DNA of 64,000 nt from Ardenticatenaceae bacterium (GTDB taxonomy: Bacteria > Chloroflexota > Anaerolineae > Promineifilales > Promineifilaceae). Both the position numbers and the translations under genes were made by a program. Numbering within the stretch: the stretch's first letter is position 1; every line of letters starts with the position of its first letter. The notes under the pieces are model-generated. The model did not search any database. It was not told where the DNA came from and was given only the letters and a program-made list of their open reading frames with translations. This document shows positions 44,681 to 53,654 of the stretch, piece by piece. Location of the stretch: NCBI GenBank assembly GCA_011525915.1, contig WYBM01000009.1, positions 1 to 64,000 on the forward strand, given 5' to 3'.

Positions 44681-47600
44681 ATGTCCCGATTGACACTCTC
44701 CTTGCTGGGCTCGCTGCACATCGACATTGATGGCGTTTCTGCCAACATAGCTACCCGTAAAGCGGCCGCTCTACTCATTTACCTGGCTGTTACTGGTCAT
44801 GCTCACGGCCGTGACACCCTGGCGGCGCTGCTCTGGCCTGAGTTTGACAGTGCGCAGGCCAAAGCGTCACTCCGTCGTGCCCTGGTTGATATTAAAAAAG
44901 CGATTGGTGACGGCTGGCTGATCATCCACCGGCAAAGTCTTGAACTAAACGAGCAAGCTGATATTCAACTGGATGTGCACACCTTTCGGTCGCTGTTGGC
45001 TTTACCCCCAGAACAGACAGAAGTGACAACCTTCACACAGGCGATAGACCTTTACCGGGCAGACTTCTTAAGCGGTTTTAGCCTGCGTGACAGCCCCGCC
45101 TTTGATGAGTGGCAATTTTTTGAGCAAGAAAATTTACGCCAATTGCTGGCCCATGCTTTAGAAACTGTCATTGGTTGGTATCAAGCGCGTGGTGAATTTC
45201 TGGAGGCGATTCCCTACGGCCGTCGCTGCGTCACCCTTGATCCGCTGCATGAGCCAGCCCACAGGCAGTTGATGCAGTTGTATGCCCATAATGGGCAGCA
45301 GGCGGCCGCTTTGCGCCAGTTTGAACTATGCCAGCGCCTGTTGGCAGAGGAACTGGGGGTTGAGCCTGACCCCACCACCACGGCCCTTTACCAGCAGCTA
45401 AAAAGCCAGCGCCCCCTTGCGCCACCCCAGGCCGCACACCGTTTTCCCGACGCGGATACACCCGCCAATCGGCATAACCTGCCGCCCAACCCAACCTCCT
45501 TTGTGGGTCGGGATGAGGAGCTGGGGCAGCTTGCTACCTTGCTGGATGATGCCCAGGTACGGCTGTTAACGTTGGTGGGGCTGGGGGGCGTCGGCAAAAC
45601 GCGCCTGGCCTTGCAAGCCGCCGCTCAGCAGTTGGCTCATTTTCCCGACGGCGTCTGGTATGTTGATCTGGTACCTTTACAGACGGTTGACGAGGTGTTC
45701 ACGGCCGTGGCCACCCTCCTTGACTTCACCTTTAGCGGTCCCGACTCACCCCACCAACAGTTTGGCGCCTATCTCAAAGAGAAAAAGATGTTGTGGCTTC
45801 TGGACAATTTTGAACATCTTGTGGATGATACCACCCCTCTCAGCAACGTGTTGAGCCAGGTGCCAGGTCTTAAGATCATCACCACTTCCCGTGAAAGGTT
45901 GGACCTGGCCGAAGAGTGGCTTTATCAAGTCGATGGCTTGTCATACCCGCAAGTCAATCCCATCATAGAACAATCCGCAGTGCAGCCAACCAATCTGCTG
46001 CCCCCATCTGTCAACAGGAACCAATTTACGGCCGTACAGCTATTTACTCAGCGAGCGCGGCAGGCCCAGCACAATTTTTCACTGCCCAAAGAAGAAACGC
46101 ATGTCGTTCACATTTGCCAACTGGTCGAAGGCATGCCGTTGGCTTTGGAGCTGGCCGCTGCCTGGGTACGCCTGCTGCCGTGCTGGCAAATTGCCCATGA
46201 GATTCAGCAGAGCTTAGATTTTCTGGCCACCACCCAACGGAATGTCAGCGATCGTCACCGCAGCGTCCGCGCCGTCTTTGAATACTCCTGGCGCATGTTG
46301 TCGCCGTCAGAGCAAAATGTGTTGGCGCGGCTTTCTGTGTTTCGCGGGCGTTTTACGGCAGAAGCCGCCCAAGCTGTGGCCGATGCCACGCTCTTTACCT
46401 TGTATAGTTTGCTGAATAAATCGCTCGTGCGCCGAAATGGTCAAAACTATTATGAGCTGCATGAATTGTTGCGCCAGTTTGCCGCTCAAAAGCTAACCCA
46501 CCTAGAGGCTGAACCGGACCGGGTGCCGGAACGCCATATGGCTTACTACACCACGTTCTTGCATCATCATGAAAAGGCTTTGTTTGGTGCAGAGCAAACG
46601 GCCGTCATTACCTTGATTGGTCAAGAAATTGACAATGTGTATCAGGCATGGTTGTGGGCCGCCCAAAACGGCCGTATTGCCGCTCTGAACCAATCATTTC
46701 AGGCAATGTACCACTATCATGCCATGCGCAGCCGCTATCAATTAGGCGAACGACTATTTGCCCAAACTTTGGCTAAACTGGAACCTTATCTGCCTATTGC
46801 AGATAAAAAAACGAATGTCCTTTTGACAAAATTAACAGTTTATCGAGGTGAATATCTGTATACATTGGGCAAAATAAATGAAGCCGAAAAGACTTTACGT
46901 CAGGCATTATCTATTACGCACCATTTTCAGATGGAAAACGAACGAGAGTTAGCGACACAAACGCTGGGTGTGATTACCTATCTACAGGGAAATTATACGG
47001 AAGCCAAACAATTGTTAGCAGGGGCACTCGAACTGGCCATAAATTTAAGCGATCTACACCGTCAAGCATATATTTTGATGTCTATGGGAGCCGTGGAACA
47101 AGCTTTAGGTAACTATGCTGAAGCTCAAAAATGGCATCAGACCAGTTTAAATATGTTTGACGATCTTAATTACCAGTGGGGAACTGCCAATACACAACGT
47201 TTTTTAGGTCTCACCGCTTATCATCAGGGTCATTATGCCCAGGCCCAACTCTATTATCAACAAAGCCTGGAACTTTGCCAATCGCTTAATTATGAAACGG
47301 GCATTGCCCTGGCTTTGAATCATTTGGGCACCGTGGCAGAGTCTTCTAATCAGGTAGAGGAAGCACACCGTCTTTATCAACAAGCCCTTGTATATGCGCA
47401 GGAAAGCCACGCGCGCTGGAGTGAAGCAGCTACCTTGCAAAATCTAGGCCGCATTTTTAGCGTGTTAGATCAACAGAAAAAAGGATGGCATCATTTATGC
47501 CAGGCATTAGATATAGCAATGCAAACCGAAGCCATACCTCTGATCTTAGACATTTTAATGGATATAACCCACCCATTGGAAGTGGCGAAGCAGCATGAAC

Positions 47601-47776
47601 AAGTACTGATGATCGCCACGTTTGTTTCCCAACACCCGGCTAGTCGTTGGGAAACACAACTTAAGGCCAGTCATCTACAGGCAAAATTAGCTTCTTCTAC
47701 AATACCCCAGATAGTTTTGAAGGAGCCAAATACACTACAGCACATTGTCAACAAAATCATCAACTCTCCACATTAA
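44681..47776 (+). CDS. AfsR/SARP-like regulator: BTAD, NB-ARC ATPase and TPR domains
   Basis: Residues 1-95 form an OmpR-like winged helix and 96-245 a BTAD domain (LDPLHEPAHRQLMQLYAHNG). The NB-ARC ATPase starts near 270 (NLPPNPTSFVGRDEEL) with P-loop GLGGVGKTRLAL near 300 and LWLLDNFEHL. About seven tetratricopeptide repeats fill 690-1000. Such proteins activate secondary-metabolite or stress genes. The N-terminal two thirds carry several ACGGCCGT octamers; the TPR part from about 46690 has none and is AT-richer, suggesting a mosaic gene. The next two genes are possible targets. Confidence 0.9.
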   Translation: MSRLTLSLLGSLHIDIDGVSANIATRKAAALLIYLAVTGHAHGRDTLAALLWPEFDSAQAKASLRRALVDIKKAIGDGWLIIHRQSLELNEQADIQLDVHTFRSLLALPPEQTEVTTFTQAIDLYRADFLSGFSLRDSPAFDEWQFFEQENLRQLLAHALETVIGWYQARGEFLEAIPYGRRCVTLDPLHEPAHRQLMQLYAHNGQQAAALRQFELCQRLLAEELGVEPDPTTTALYQQLKSQRPLAPPQAAHRFPDADTPANRHNLPPNPTSFVGRDEELGQLATLLDDAQVRLLTLVGLGGVGKTRLALQAAAQQLAHFPDGVWYVDLVPLQTVDEVFTAVATLLDFTFSGPDSPHQQFGAYLKEKKMLWLLDNFEHLVDDTTPLSNVLSQVPGLKIITTSRERLDLAEEWLYQVDGLSYPQVNPIIEQSAVQPTNLLPPSVNRNQFTAVQLFTQRARQAQHNFSLPKEETHVVHICQLVEGMPLALELAAAWVRLLPCWQIAHEIQQSLDFLATTQRNVSDRHRSVRAVFEYSWRMLSPSEQNVLARLSVFRGRFTAEAAQAVADATLFTLYSLLNKSLVRRNGQNYYELHELLRQFAAQKLTHLEAEPDRVPERHMAYYTTFLHHHEKALFGAEQTAVITLIGQEIDNVYQAWLWAAQNGRIAALNQSFQAMYHYHAMRSRYQLGERLFAQTLAKLEPYLPIADKKTNVLLTKLTVYRGEYLYTLGKINEAEKTLRQALSITHHFQMENERELATQTLGVITYLQGNYTEAKQLLAGALELAINLSDLHRQAYILMSMGAVEQALGNYAEAQKWHQTSLNMFDDLNYQWGTANTQRFLGLTAYHQGHYAQAQLYYQQSLELCQSLNYETGIALALNHLGTVAESSNQVEEAHRLYQQALVYAQESHARWSEAATLQNLGRIFSVLDQQKKGWHHLCQALDIAMQTEAIPLILDILMDITHPLEVAKQHEQVLMIATFVSQHPASRWETQLKASHLQAKLASSTIPQIVLKEPNTLQHIVNKIINSPH

Positions 47777-47796
47777 TCGTCATTTCACAATTTTTA

Positions 47797-47829
47797 TTAA
47801 GCTGCTAACGCATATTTTTAGCAGCTTAA
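47797..47829. other. Perfect 12-bp inverted repeat
   Basis: TTAAGCTGCTAA and TTAGCAGCTTAA flank a nine-base loop between the regulator and the 208-aa gene, ending 18 bases before that gene's ATG. There is no U tract, so it is a weak terminator or an operator. Confidence 0.7.
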
Positions 47830-47847
47830 GTACCAGAAGGGGATAAA

Positions 47848-48474
47848 ATGGACGGAACACAAAAGGTTTCAAGTTCCCAAAATGACGGCGTTGCCCGAGA
47901 TAAAACTTTTAGCAGCTCGCCTTTTTACATAGAAGGTAAGGATGTTTTTCCCAATGAAGTAGATCAAGTTAAACAAGGGGGGCTTTATGTGATGGATGAT
48001 GCCGGAGGCGTTGTATTTCAACTATTTACCGACCCCACAGATCAACCCTCAGGTACAATCGACTTAAACGACAAGAAAGCCGAGATTTATGCCAGTCCGA
48101 ACAGCATAAAAGCAACATCCTATAAACAATCGGCGCCAAATGGGGAGCAGTCACCTGTAACTCACGACGCTAGTTTGTGTATCCACAATTTAGTGCCTAC
48201 CAACCGGCGCGGGCTCAAATCAGGTAAAAAATTTATGGTAACGATAAAGGGGAAAGAAGGGCAGGCGTTTAGTTTATACAATGTTCATGATCTAAATGGT
48301 CAGACACCTGTTATCCACACACGCCGCCCTATATGTGATCCAAAGCAACCCACAAAAACAGAAATTCATGGCATGGTGTATGTTGAAAACGACACGATTG
48401 TATACATGGGCTATTTGGAAAAAGTAACAATCACCATCGAGGATCACAACGGTCACTTCTGTGATGATAGCTAA
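47848..48474 (+). CDS. Hypothetical protein upstream of the borosin-type methyltransferase
   Basis: No family is recognised. The 208-aa protein is soluble, rich in Asp, Lys and beta-forming residues, with Cys residues in ASLCIHNL, RRPICDP and the C-terminal NGHFCDDS. AAGGGG lies before ATG 47848. It ends 32 bases before the methyltransferase gene in the same direction, so it is in the position of a borosin precursor; but I see no typical leader domain or a hydrophobic core peptide. The gene lacks ACGGCCGT and is AT-rich. Confidence 0.6.
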   Translation: MDGTQKVSSSQNDGVARDKTFSSSPFYIEGKDVFPNEVDQVKQGGLYVMDDAGGVVFQLFTDPTDQPSGTIDLNDKKAEIYASPNSIKATSYKQSAPNGEQSPVTHDASLCIHNLVPTNRRGLKSGKKFMVTIKGKEGQAFSLYNVHDLNGQTPVIHTRRPICDPKQPTKTEIHGMVYVENDTIVYMGYLEKVTITIEDHNGHFCDDS

Positions 48475-48506
48475 ATATAAAAATACCTCAGCAAGGGATA
48501 GAGACT

Positions 48507-49301
48507 ATGACCACAGGATCACTCGTCATTGTGGGCACGGGCATTCAATACGGCACCCATATCACCGCCCAGGCAGAGCGCTTTATTCGGGCAGCCGATA
48601 AGGTGCTGTATGTGATTCCGGGCCCATGGGCCGAGGCGTGGATGCAGTCGCTTAATGTTACGGCCGAACCCCTCATTCCTCTCTACGACAACAACAAGCG
48701 CCGTTTAGACACCTATGGGCAGATGGTAGAACGAATTATGACGGCCGTGCGCCAGGGGCTGCATGTGTGCGCGGTCTTTTACGGCCATCCGGGGGTTTTT
48801 GTGCTGCCTTCCCATGCGGTGATTAAGCAGGCGCACCAGGAAGGTTTCCCGGCCTTTATGTGTCCCGGCGTGTCGGCTGAAGATTGCCTCTTTGCTGACC
48901 TGGGCGTAGACCCGGCCGTCAGCGGCTGCCAAAGCTTCGAAGCCACTGACTTCCTGGTGCGCCATCGCCGTTACGACCCGTACAGCAGTCTGGTCATCTG
49001 GCAGATTGGCGTGATCGGACACCTGGGTAAAACGGCTACCAAAGAGAAACGCGGCATCCGTATGTTAGCAGAGGTGTTGGCGGCCGACTATGGCCGTGAC
49101 CATGAAGTGATCGTCTATGAAGCCGCACCGCACCCCGACTATATCTCTCGCATCGAGCCCATCCCTTTGTACCAGCTGCCAGAGGCACGCCTGATGTCTA
49201 TCTCTACACTTTATGTACCGCCCAAAGGGGAGAAACCGGTAGATGAAGAACGTATGACCACGTTAGGATTAACCGTCGACGATATTATCAAAGAGTGGTA
49301 G
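48507..49301 (+). CDS. Borosin-type peptide alpha-N-methyltransferase (tetrapyrrole methylase fold)
   Basis: The protein belongs to the tetrapyrrole-methylase superfamily but matches the borosin peptide methyltransferases (OphMA, SonM) rather than cobalamin enzymes: GSLVIVGTGIQYGTHIT, FYGHPGVFVLPSHA, PGVSAEDCLFADLGVDP and LVIWQIGVIG. The catalytic residues of OphMA (Tyr66, Arg72, Tyr76, Tyr98) align with Tyr60, Arg66, Tyr70 and Tyr92 at the same spacing. These enzymes methylate backbone amides of a precursor peptide using SAM. The 264-aa length fits a separate enzyme (split borosin) with the substrate on another protein. A decayed second copy lies downstream. Confidence 0.85.
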   Translation: MTTGSLVIVGTGIQYGTHITAQAERFIRAADKVLYVIPGPWAEAWMQSLNVTAEPLIPLYDNNKRRLDTYGQMVERIMTAVRQGLHVCAVFYGHPGVFVLPSHAVIKQAHQEGFPAFMCPGVSAEDCLFADLGVDPAVSGCQSFEATDFLVRHRRYDPYSSLVIWQIGVIGHLGKTATKEKRGIRMLAEVLAADYGRDHEVIVYEAAPHPDYISRIEPIPLYQLPEARLMSISTLYVPPKGEKPVDEERMTTLGLTVDDIIKEW

Positions 49302-49354
49302 GCCTTAGATTTCTTGTAGAAGCCCCCATCGACAAAAAGTTGTCGCTAAAATGA

Positions 49355-49447
49355 TTAAACAACAACACCGAGCATAGCCAACAACTGGTGCATCTCGGTT
49401 TGCACCTTACCATACTGAACATCGAGGTCGGTCTGATTTTTTCGGAT
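49355..49447 (-). pseudogene. Coiled-coil protein C-terminal remnant
   Basis: The minus strand reads NQTDLDVQYGKVQTEMHQLL and ends AMLGVVV before a stop. It looks like the tail of small coiled-coil proteins. No start or upstream part is present. Confidence 0.3.
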
Positions 49448-49505
49448 GCGGTGCGCCAGGGTCTGCAAGTGTGTGCCGTCTTCTACGGGCATCCTGGCGT
49501 TGCTG
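49446..49505 (+). pseudogene. Fragment of a second borosin-type methyltransferase
   Basis: The frame reads AVRQGLQVCAVFYGHPGV, almost identical to residues 80-97 of the intact methyltransferase, then loses similarity. The DNA is clearly alignable with 48740-48799 but diverged. It is a relic of a tandem paralogue. Confidence 0.75.
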
Positions 49506-49640
49506 GCTTATATTGTTTTGGCTTATACCCCTCGAAAGTGGTATTCTAAGGTTAGAGTCATAAGGTTAGTGCGTATATACCTCACTCAAATTTGACAGCC
49601 TTTGTTGACCGCCACAAAAAGTTCAAAAGGAGCGTAAGTT

Positions 49641-52577
49641 ATGGTACCTAAATATCGGAAGATGTTCTTCCTGCCCGTTTTCCTGTTATCATTATTGATC
49701 GTGACAGCTGCCTTCGGCAGGGGCACTAGTTATGCCAACCAGTCAACGGCGGCCATACGCCTCAAGGCTGTACAATTTACGCCTGGGTCAGGTGAAAGAC
49801 CTCAGATTCCACCGGGCCTGGCCGTTTCTGGCTATGCGCAAGGCCAACGTGGTTATTACATCGTTCAGTTTGCTGGTCCGGTATTGCAGGCCTGGAAAGA
49901 TGATGTAACGACTGCTGGCGCCGATATTCTTGGCTACATTCCTGATTTTGCTTTTAAGGTGCGTATGACACCAGCCCAGGCAGCCCAAGTTGATGCTTTG
50001 GATAGTGTGGTCTGGGTGGGCATTTACCAGCCAGCCTACAAGCTCGATCCAGCCCTACAGCAAAATGGCACCCATCTTTACCGGGTTAGAATAGAAAGTG
50101 GGGCCCCTGAGGAAGCGGCGGCGACGGCCGTGGCCCGCAGTGGCGCTCAAGTTTTAAATCGGTCCAATCATACATTAGTCGTCACGGCCAATTCTGCCCA
50201 ACTTAATGCCATCGCCAACGTACTAGATGTGGCCTGGGTCGAAAACTTTGTGTTCAAAGAAAAGCATAATGAATATGGCGCCGGTGTCATTTTAGGCGCC
50301 AATACCGCCAATGCCAATGGCTATGATGGTTCAACCCAAATTGTTGCCGTCGCCGACACGGGCATCGGCAATGGGACTGCCTCTGGCGCGCATCCCGATA
50401 TTCCGGCCGGCCGCGTCACCGCCATATTTGATTGGGCTGCCAGCAGTGTGGGCGGCTGTTATACTGCCATCAACGACGGTGCCGTAGACGTAGACAGCGG
50501 TCACGGCACGCATGTGTCCGTCTCTGTCTTAGGCGACGGTGGCCCTTCAGGCGAAGGTAAAGGCACAGCTCCTGCCGCCAGCCTCGTTTTCCAGGCCGTA
50601 GAAGATTATGCCGATATGAAAGGCCAATGCGCCTTGCTTTACCCTGACGGCTATTACCTGTTGGGCCTGCCCGATGATCTGCACGCCTTGTACCAACAAG
50701 CCTACAACGCTGGTGCCCGCGTCCACAGCAACTCCTGGGGCAGCGACGCTGCCGGTGATTACACTCAGGACAGCGCCGATACCGATGACTTTGTCTGGAA
50801 CAACCAGGATATGCTCATCACTTTCTCCGCGGGCAATGACGGCTTTGACAACAATGCCGATGGTGTCGTAGATAGCGACAGCACCGGCTCGCCAGCGACG
50901 GCCAAGAACGTCCTCACCGTCGGGGCCAGCGAAAATGATCGCCAGGGTAATTACCAGTGTGATACCGGCCTGACGTACACATCATCAGACGCTTACCAAA
51001 CCGGCCAAACCTGCAGCAGCATGGGGGGCAATCAGCTAAACTTCCTGGGAACCTGGGGCCAACGTTACGGCTTCCCCACCAATCCGCTCAAGGATGATGT
51101 TACCGCCGGAAATGCGGAACAAATGGCGGCCTGGTCAAGCCGTGGCCCAACGGATGACGGCCGTATTAAACCTGACGTTGTCGCGCCCGGCACCTGGATC
51201 CTCTCCGGTTATTCCAGCCTCTATCAGCAAGGGTACGGCGACCCGGTTAACCCGCAAAATGGGTTGTACCAATGGGACGGTTGGGGTATGCCTTTGAACG
51301 TGGCCTACAAGCACATGGGCGGCACGTCTATGTCCAATCCCATTGCAGCCGGGGCTGCCGCCGTTGTCCGCGACTATTATCAGGAAGCGCAAAACCATGC
51401 CGCCAGCGCTGCCCTGGTCAAAGCCACCCTCATCAATTCGGCCCACGATATGCTCGACGAGAATAATGACGGGGCCAACGACAACGATTTTCCCATCCCC
51501 AATATCCATGAGGGCTGGGGCCGGGTCGATCTGGTAAACGCCACTGACGGCAGCCATCAATATGTTGATGACGCCATCGGTGTCAGCACCGGCGGCACAG
51601 CCAGCCATCAGTTCACGGTGCAGGCGGCCGGTTCGGCGCTTAAGGTGAGTCTGGTGTGGAGCGATTTTGCCTCTACCGCCGCCGCCGGCGCCAACCTGGT
51701 GAACGATCTTAATTTGGTAGTGACTGCCCCTGGGGGAACCCAATACAAGGGGAACGTCTTCAGCGGCGGCTGGTCGCAGACCGGCGGCAGCGCCGACAAC
51801 ATCAACAACGTTGAAAACGTTTATGTGCAATCGGCGGCAGCCGGCACCTGGACGGTCCAGGTGAGCGGAGCCAACGTACCACAAGGTCCGCAACCCTTCG
51901 CCCTTGTGGTCGATGGCGATTTGGGTGGCCAACCGGACAACCCGCCCGCCGTCAGCATCGTCAATCCGCCGGAAGCTGCCACTATCTCTGGTACGGAGCT
52001 GATTCAGATCGCCGTGACGGACGAGGATCCGGCCGGCACGCTGACCGTTGAGTGGAACATCGACGGTGGCCTCTGGCAGCCGGCTGTCTGGAACGGTACT
52101 TCGGGTTACTATGAGGCAAACTGGGATACAACGGCCGTGGCCGACGGCGCACACACTGTCAACGCTCGAGCTACCGACAGTGCCCTGCAAACTGGAATTG
52201 ACGCCAACAACGTGACCGTGCAAAACAGCGCGCCGCCCGATATGCATGTTGGTGACCTGGACAGCAGCACTTCAACCGGTCGGGGCGGCAAATGGAACGC
52301 CACCGTTACCATCACCATTCATGATAATTCAGATAATGTGTTGGCCAATGCCACCGTCAATGGCTTGTGGAGTGCGGGTGCTAATGGTTCTGACTCCTGT
52401 GTTACCAACAGCAGCGGACAATGCAGCATCAACAAGAATAACATCAACAAAAATTCCAGCAGCGTGACGTTTACGGTAACGAATGTGACGCATGGCTCGT
52501 TTACATACAATGCCAGTGCTAACCATGACCCTGATGGCGACAGCAATGGCACGAGCATGGTCATTCTAAAGCCTTAA
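49641..52577 (+). CDS. Secreted subtilisin-like serine protease (S8) with C-terminal beta domains
   Basis: A signal peptide (residues 1-33) and a propeptide region precede the S8 domain: Asp239 in VAVADTGIG, His288 in DSGHGTHV, oxyanion Asn399 in SAGND and Ser563 in GGTSMSNP. After it come a PPC/CUB-like sandwich (about 640-760), an Ig-like domain (about 765-860) and a C-terminal module with MHVGDLD and CVTNSSGQCSINKN, often seen in secreted proteins. AAAGGAG precedes ATG 49641. It is the next intact gene after the methyltransferase, so a role in trimming a modified peptide is conceivable, though the size suggests a general extracellular protease. Confidence 0.9.
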   Translation: MVPKYRKMFFLPVFLLSLLIVTAAFGRGTSYANQSTAAIRLKAVQFTPGSGERPQIPPGLAVSGYAQGQRGYYIVQFAGPVLQAWKDDVTTAGADILGYIPDFAFKVRMTPAQAAQVDALDSVVWVGIYQPAYKLDPALQQNGTHLYRVRIESGAPEEAAATAVARSGAQVLNRSNHTLVVTANSAQLNAIANVLDVAWVENFVFKEKHNEYGAGVILGANTANANGYDGSTQIVAVADTGIGNGTASGAHPDIPAGRVTAIFDWAASSVGGCYTAINDGAVDVDSGHGTHVSVSVLGDGGPSGEGKGTAPAASLVFQAVEDYADMKGQCALLYPDGYYLLGLPDDLHALYQQAYNAGARVHSNSWGSDAAGDYTQDSADTDDFVWNNQDMLITFSAGNDGFDNNADGVVDSDSTGSPATAKNVLTVGASENDRQGNYQCDTGLTYTSSDAYQTGQTCSSMGGNQLNFLGTWGQRYGFPTNPLKDDVTAGNAEQMAAWSSRGPTDDGRIKPDVVAPGTWILSGYSSLYQQGYGDPVNPQNGLYQWDGWGMPLNVAYKHMGGTSMSNPIAAGAAAVVRDYYQEAQNHAASAALVKATLINSAHDMLDENNDGANDNDFPIPNIHEGWGRVDLVNATDGSHQYVDDAIGVSTGGTASHQFTVQAAGSALKVSLVWSDFASTAAAGANLVNDLNLVVTAPGGTQYKGNVFSGGWSQTGGSADNINNVENVYVQSAAAGTWTVQVSGANVPQGPQPFALVVDGDLGGQPDNPPAVSIVNPPEAATISGTELIQIAVTDEDPAGTLTVEWNIDGGLWQPAVWNGTSGYYEANWDTTAVADGAHTVNARATDSALQTGIDANNVTVQNSAPPDMHVGDLDSSTSTGRGGKWNATVTITIHDNSDNVLANATVNGLWSAGANGSDSCVTNSSGQCSINKNNINKNSSSVTFTVTNVTHGSFTYNASANHDPDGDSNGTSMVILKP

Positions 52578-52655
52578 GCGGTACCTTTTGCCAAAACTGT
52601 TGAGGGTTCCTAACGCCATCTAATACAAAGATAACACCCCTTGTTTACCCTTTTG

Positions 52656-52683
52656 ACCCCGACTACCATGACGTAGTCGGGGT
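52656..52683 (+). terminator. Probable terminator after the subtilase
   Basis: An 11-bp stem ACCCCGACTAC/GTAGTCGGGGT with a six-base loop, followed by TATTCTTT. The U tract is imperfect. Confidence 0.65.
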
Positions 52684-52727
52684 TATTCTTTGGAAGCAAA
52701 AATCGCAGAACTCTTTACGCCAGAAAA

Positions 52728-52817
52728 ATGGTTGGGCCGGGCCATTTTACCCGGCGGGTATGCCCTCACGCCATTTTCTGGCGCATTACAGCCACTACTT
52801 TGACGCCGTTGATGTAG
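52728..52817 (+). pseudogene. Fragment of a DUF72 gene (copy of 41327-41416)
   Basis: About 90 bp match the 5' part of the intact DUF72 gene at high identity (ATGGTTGGGCCGGG, then CGCCATTTTCTGGCGCATTA and CCACTACTTTGACGC). The fragment has no start and ends abruptly. Confidence 0.85.
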
Positions 52818-52885
52818 ACGCCGCGCCCCTGTCCGGCTCAGGGCGGCCACAAGGGTCGCCCCTACCAAAGATTGCAGAACTTCTG

Positions 52886-53050
52886 TTACAGCAGATCCTT
52901 TGTTACTGTGAACTGTAAAATGAAATTGCCGAGGCCGTCAAAAAATGGTTTTTGTACGTGAGCGTATTCATTTGCTAATTGGGAAGGCACTTCTTTATCA
53001 CCAATATACTTTCCGATTATTGCTGTGAGATTTCCGGCGTCATCTTCTTT
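52886..53050 (-). pseudogene. C-terminal fragment of an unknown protein
   Basis: The minus frame reads DDAGNLTAIIGKYIGDKEVP, SQLANEYAHVQ and FFDGLGNFILQF to a stop at 52886. It looks like a genuine protein end but has no start and is cut by the IS3 fragment. A 20-base stretch (52973-52992) recurs at 43486-43505, again in a frame reading VPSQLA. Confidence 0.35.
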
Positions 53051-53187
53051 TATATTGAAGCCTTCTATAATAGGAAGCGTCGCCACTCGACGTTGGGCTA
53101 TCTCAGCCCGGAGGCCTACGAACAGGCCTATTATCAACATCAGTTAGCCTTAACTGAGTGTCCATAAAAATGGGGGAAGATCACAGC
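53038..53187 (+). mobile_element. IS3 family insertion sequence, right-end remnant
   Basis: The frame reads FFYIEAFYNRKRRHSTLGYL followed by SPEAYEQAYY and stops at 53167, the C-terminus of IS3-type OrfB transposases. After it, TGTCCATAAAAATGGGGGAA and GATCAC look like the right inverted repeat. The catalytic DDE region and the left end are gone. Confidence 0.8.
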
Positions 53188-53224
53188 AAAAGTTTTTTAT
53201 ACCGTGACTACCGTCACCCTAACA

Positions 53225-53253
53225 TTGACAGCCGAGCCCATCCTCTTTAAAAT
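53225..53253 (+). promoter_or_regulatory. Promoter of the riboflavin operon
   Basis: TTGACA (53225-53230), a 17-base spacer and TAAAAT (53248-53253), the same boxes and spacing as at 4371. Transcription would start near 53260, just before the riboswitch. Confidence 0.8.
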
Positions 53254-53270
53254 GGTGCCTAAAATAGTAT

Positions 53271-53428
53271 CTTCGGGGCAGGGTGAGGGTGTTATGCACC
53301 CAATTCCCGACCGGCGGTGTGATCTTATAACTTGATCAAGCCCGCGACCCTGGCCAGGCGATATGCCTGGTCGGGTGGATTCGGTGAGAAGCCGAAGCCG
53401 ACGGTATAGTCCGGATGGGAGAAGATGC
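53271..53428 (+). promoter_or_regulatory. FMN riboswitch (RFN element)
   Basis: All conserved RFN blocks are in order: TTCGGGGCAGGGTGA, ATTCCCGACCGGCGGT, AGCCCGCGACCC, GGTGGATTCGGTGAGAAGCC, GAAGCCGACGGTATAGTCC and GGATGGGAGAAGAT. The aptamer binds flavin mononucleotide and turns the operon off. It precedes ribD by 257 bases. A further hairpin CACGCCCCCG/CGGGGGCGTG (53492-53526) and one at 53582-53601 (GGTCATG/CATGACC) lie in the expression platform. Confidence 0.97.
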
Positions 53429-53654
53429 AACAGCCGCCAAAACAAACCACCTGCATGGGTGATTGGTTTTGGTGTGGTATGTCACTTTTCTCACGCCCCC
53501 GCGTTATGGATGACGACGGGGGCGTGTTGGTAAGTGGTATATATAATGCAGCCATTCCACCAGAAAGTGAGGCTTTTCTCTGGTCATGGTAAGTCATGAC
53601 CTAAAAGGCCAACTTCTTCAGAGGGAGTGGGTATTTATTTGTTGCTTTTCCTTG

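Noticed and set aside
44402..44719. Minus-strand frame of 105 codons before the AfsR-like gene
   Set aside because: It overlaps that gene's start and promoter and has no similarity or ribosome site.
51135..52247. Open frame of 370 codons antisense to the subtilase
   Set aside because: No ribosome site or recognisable product; it mirrors GC-rich codons of a gene with intact catalytic residues.
53492..53526. GC-rich hairpin in the rib leader as the main terminator
   Set aside because: It is not followed by a T run; the hairpin at 53655-53685 is a far better terminator.
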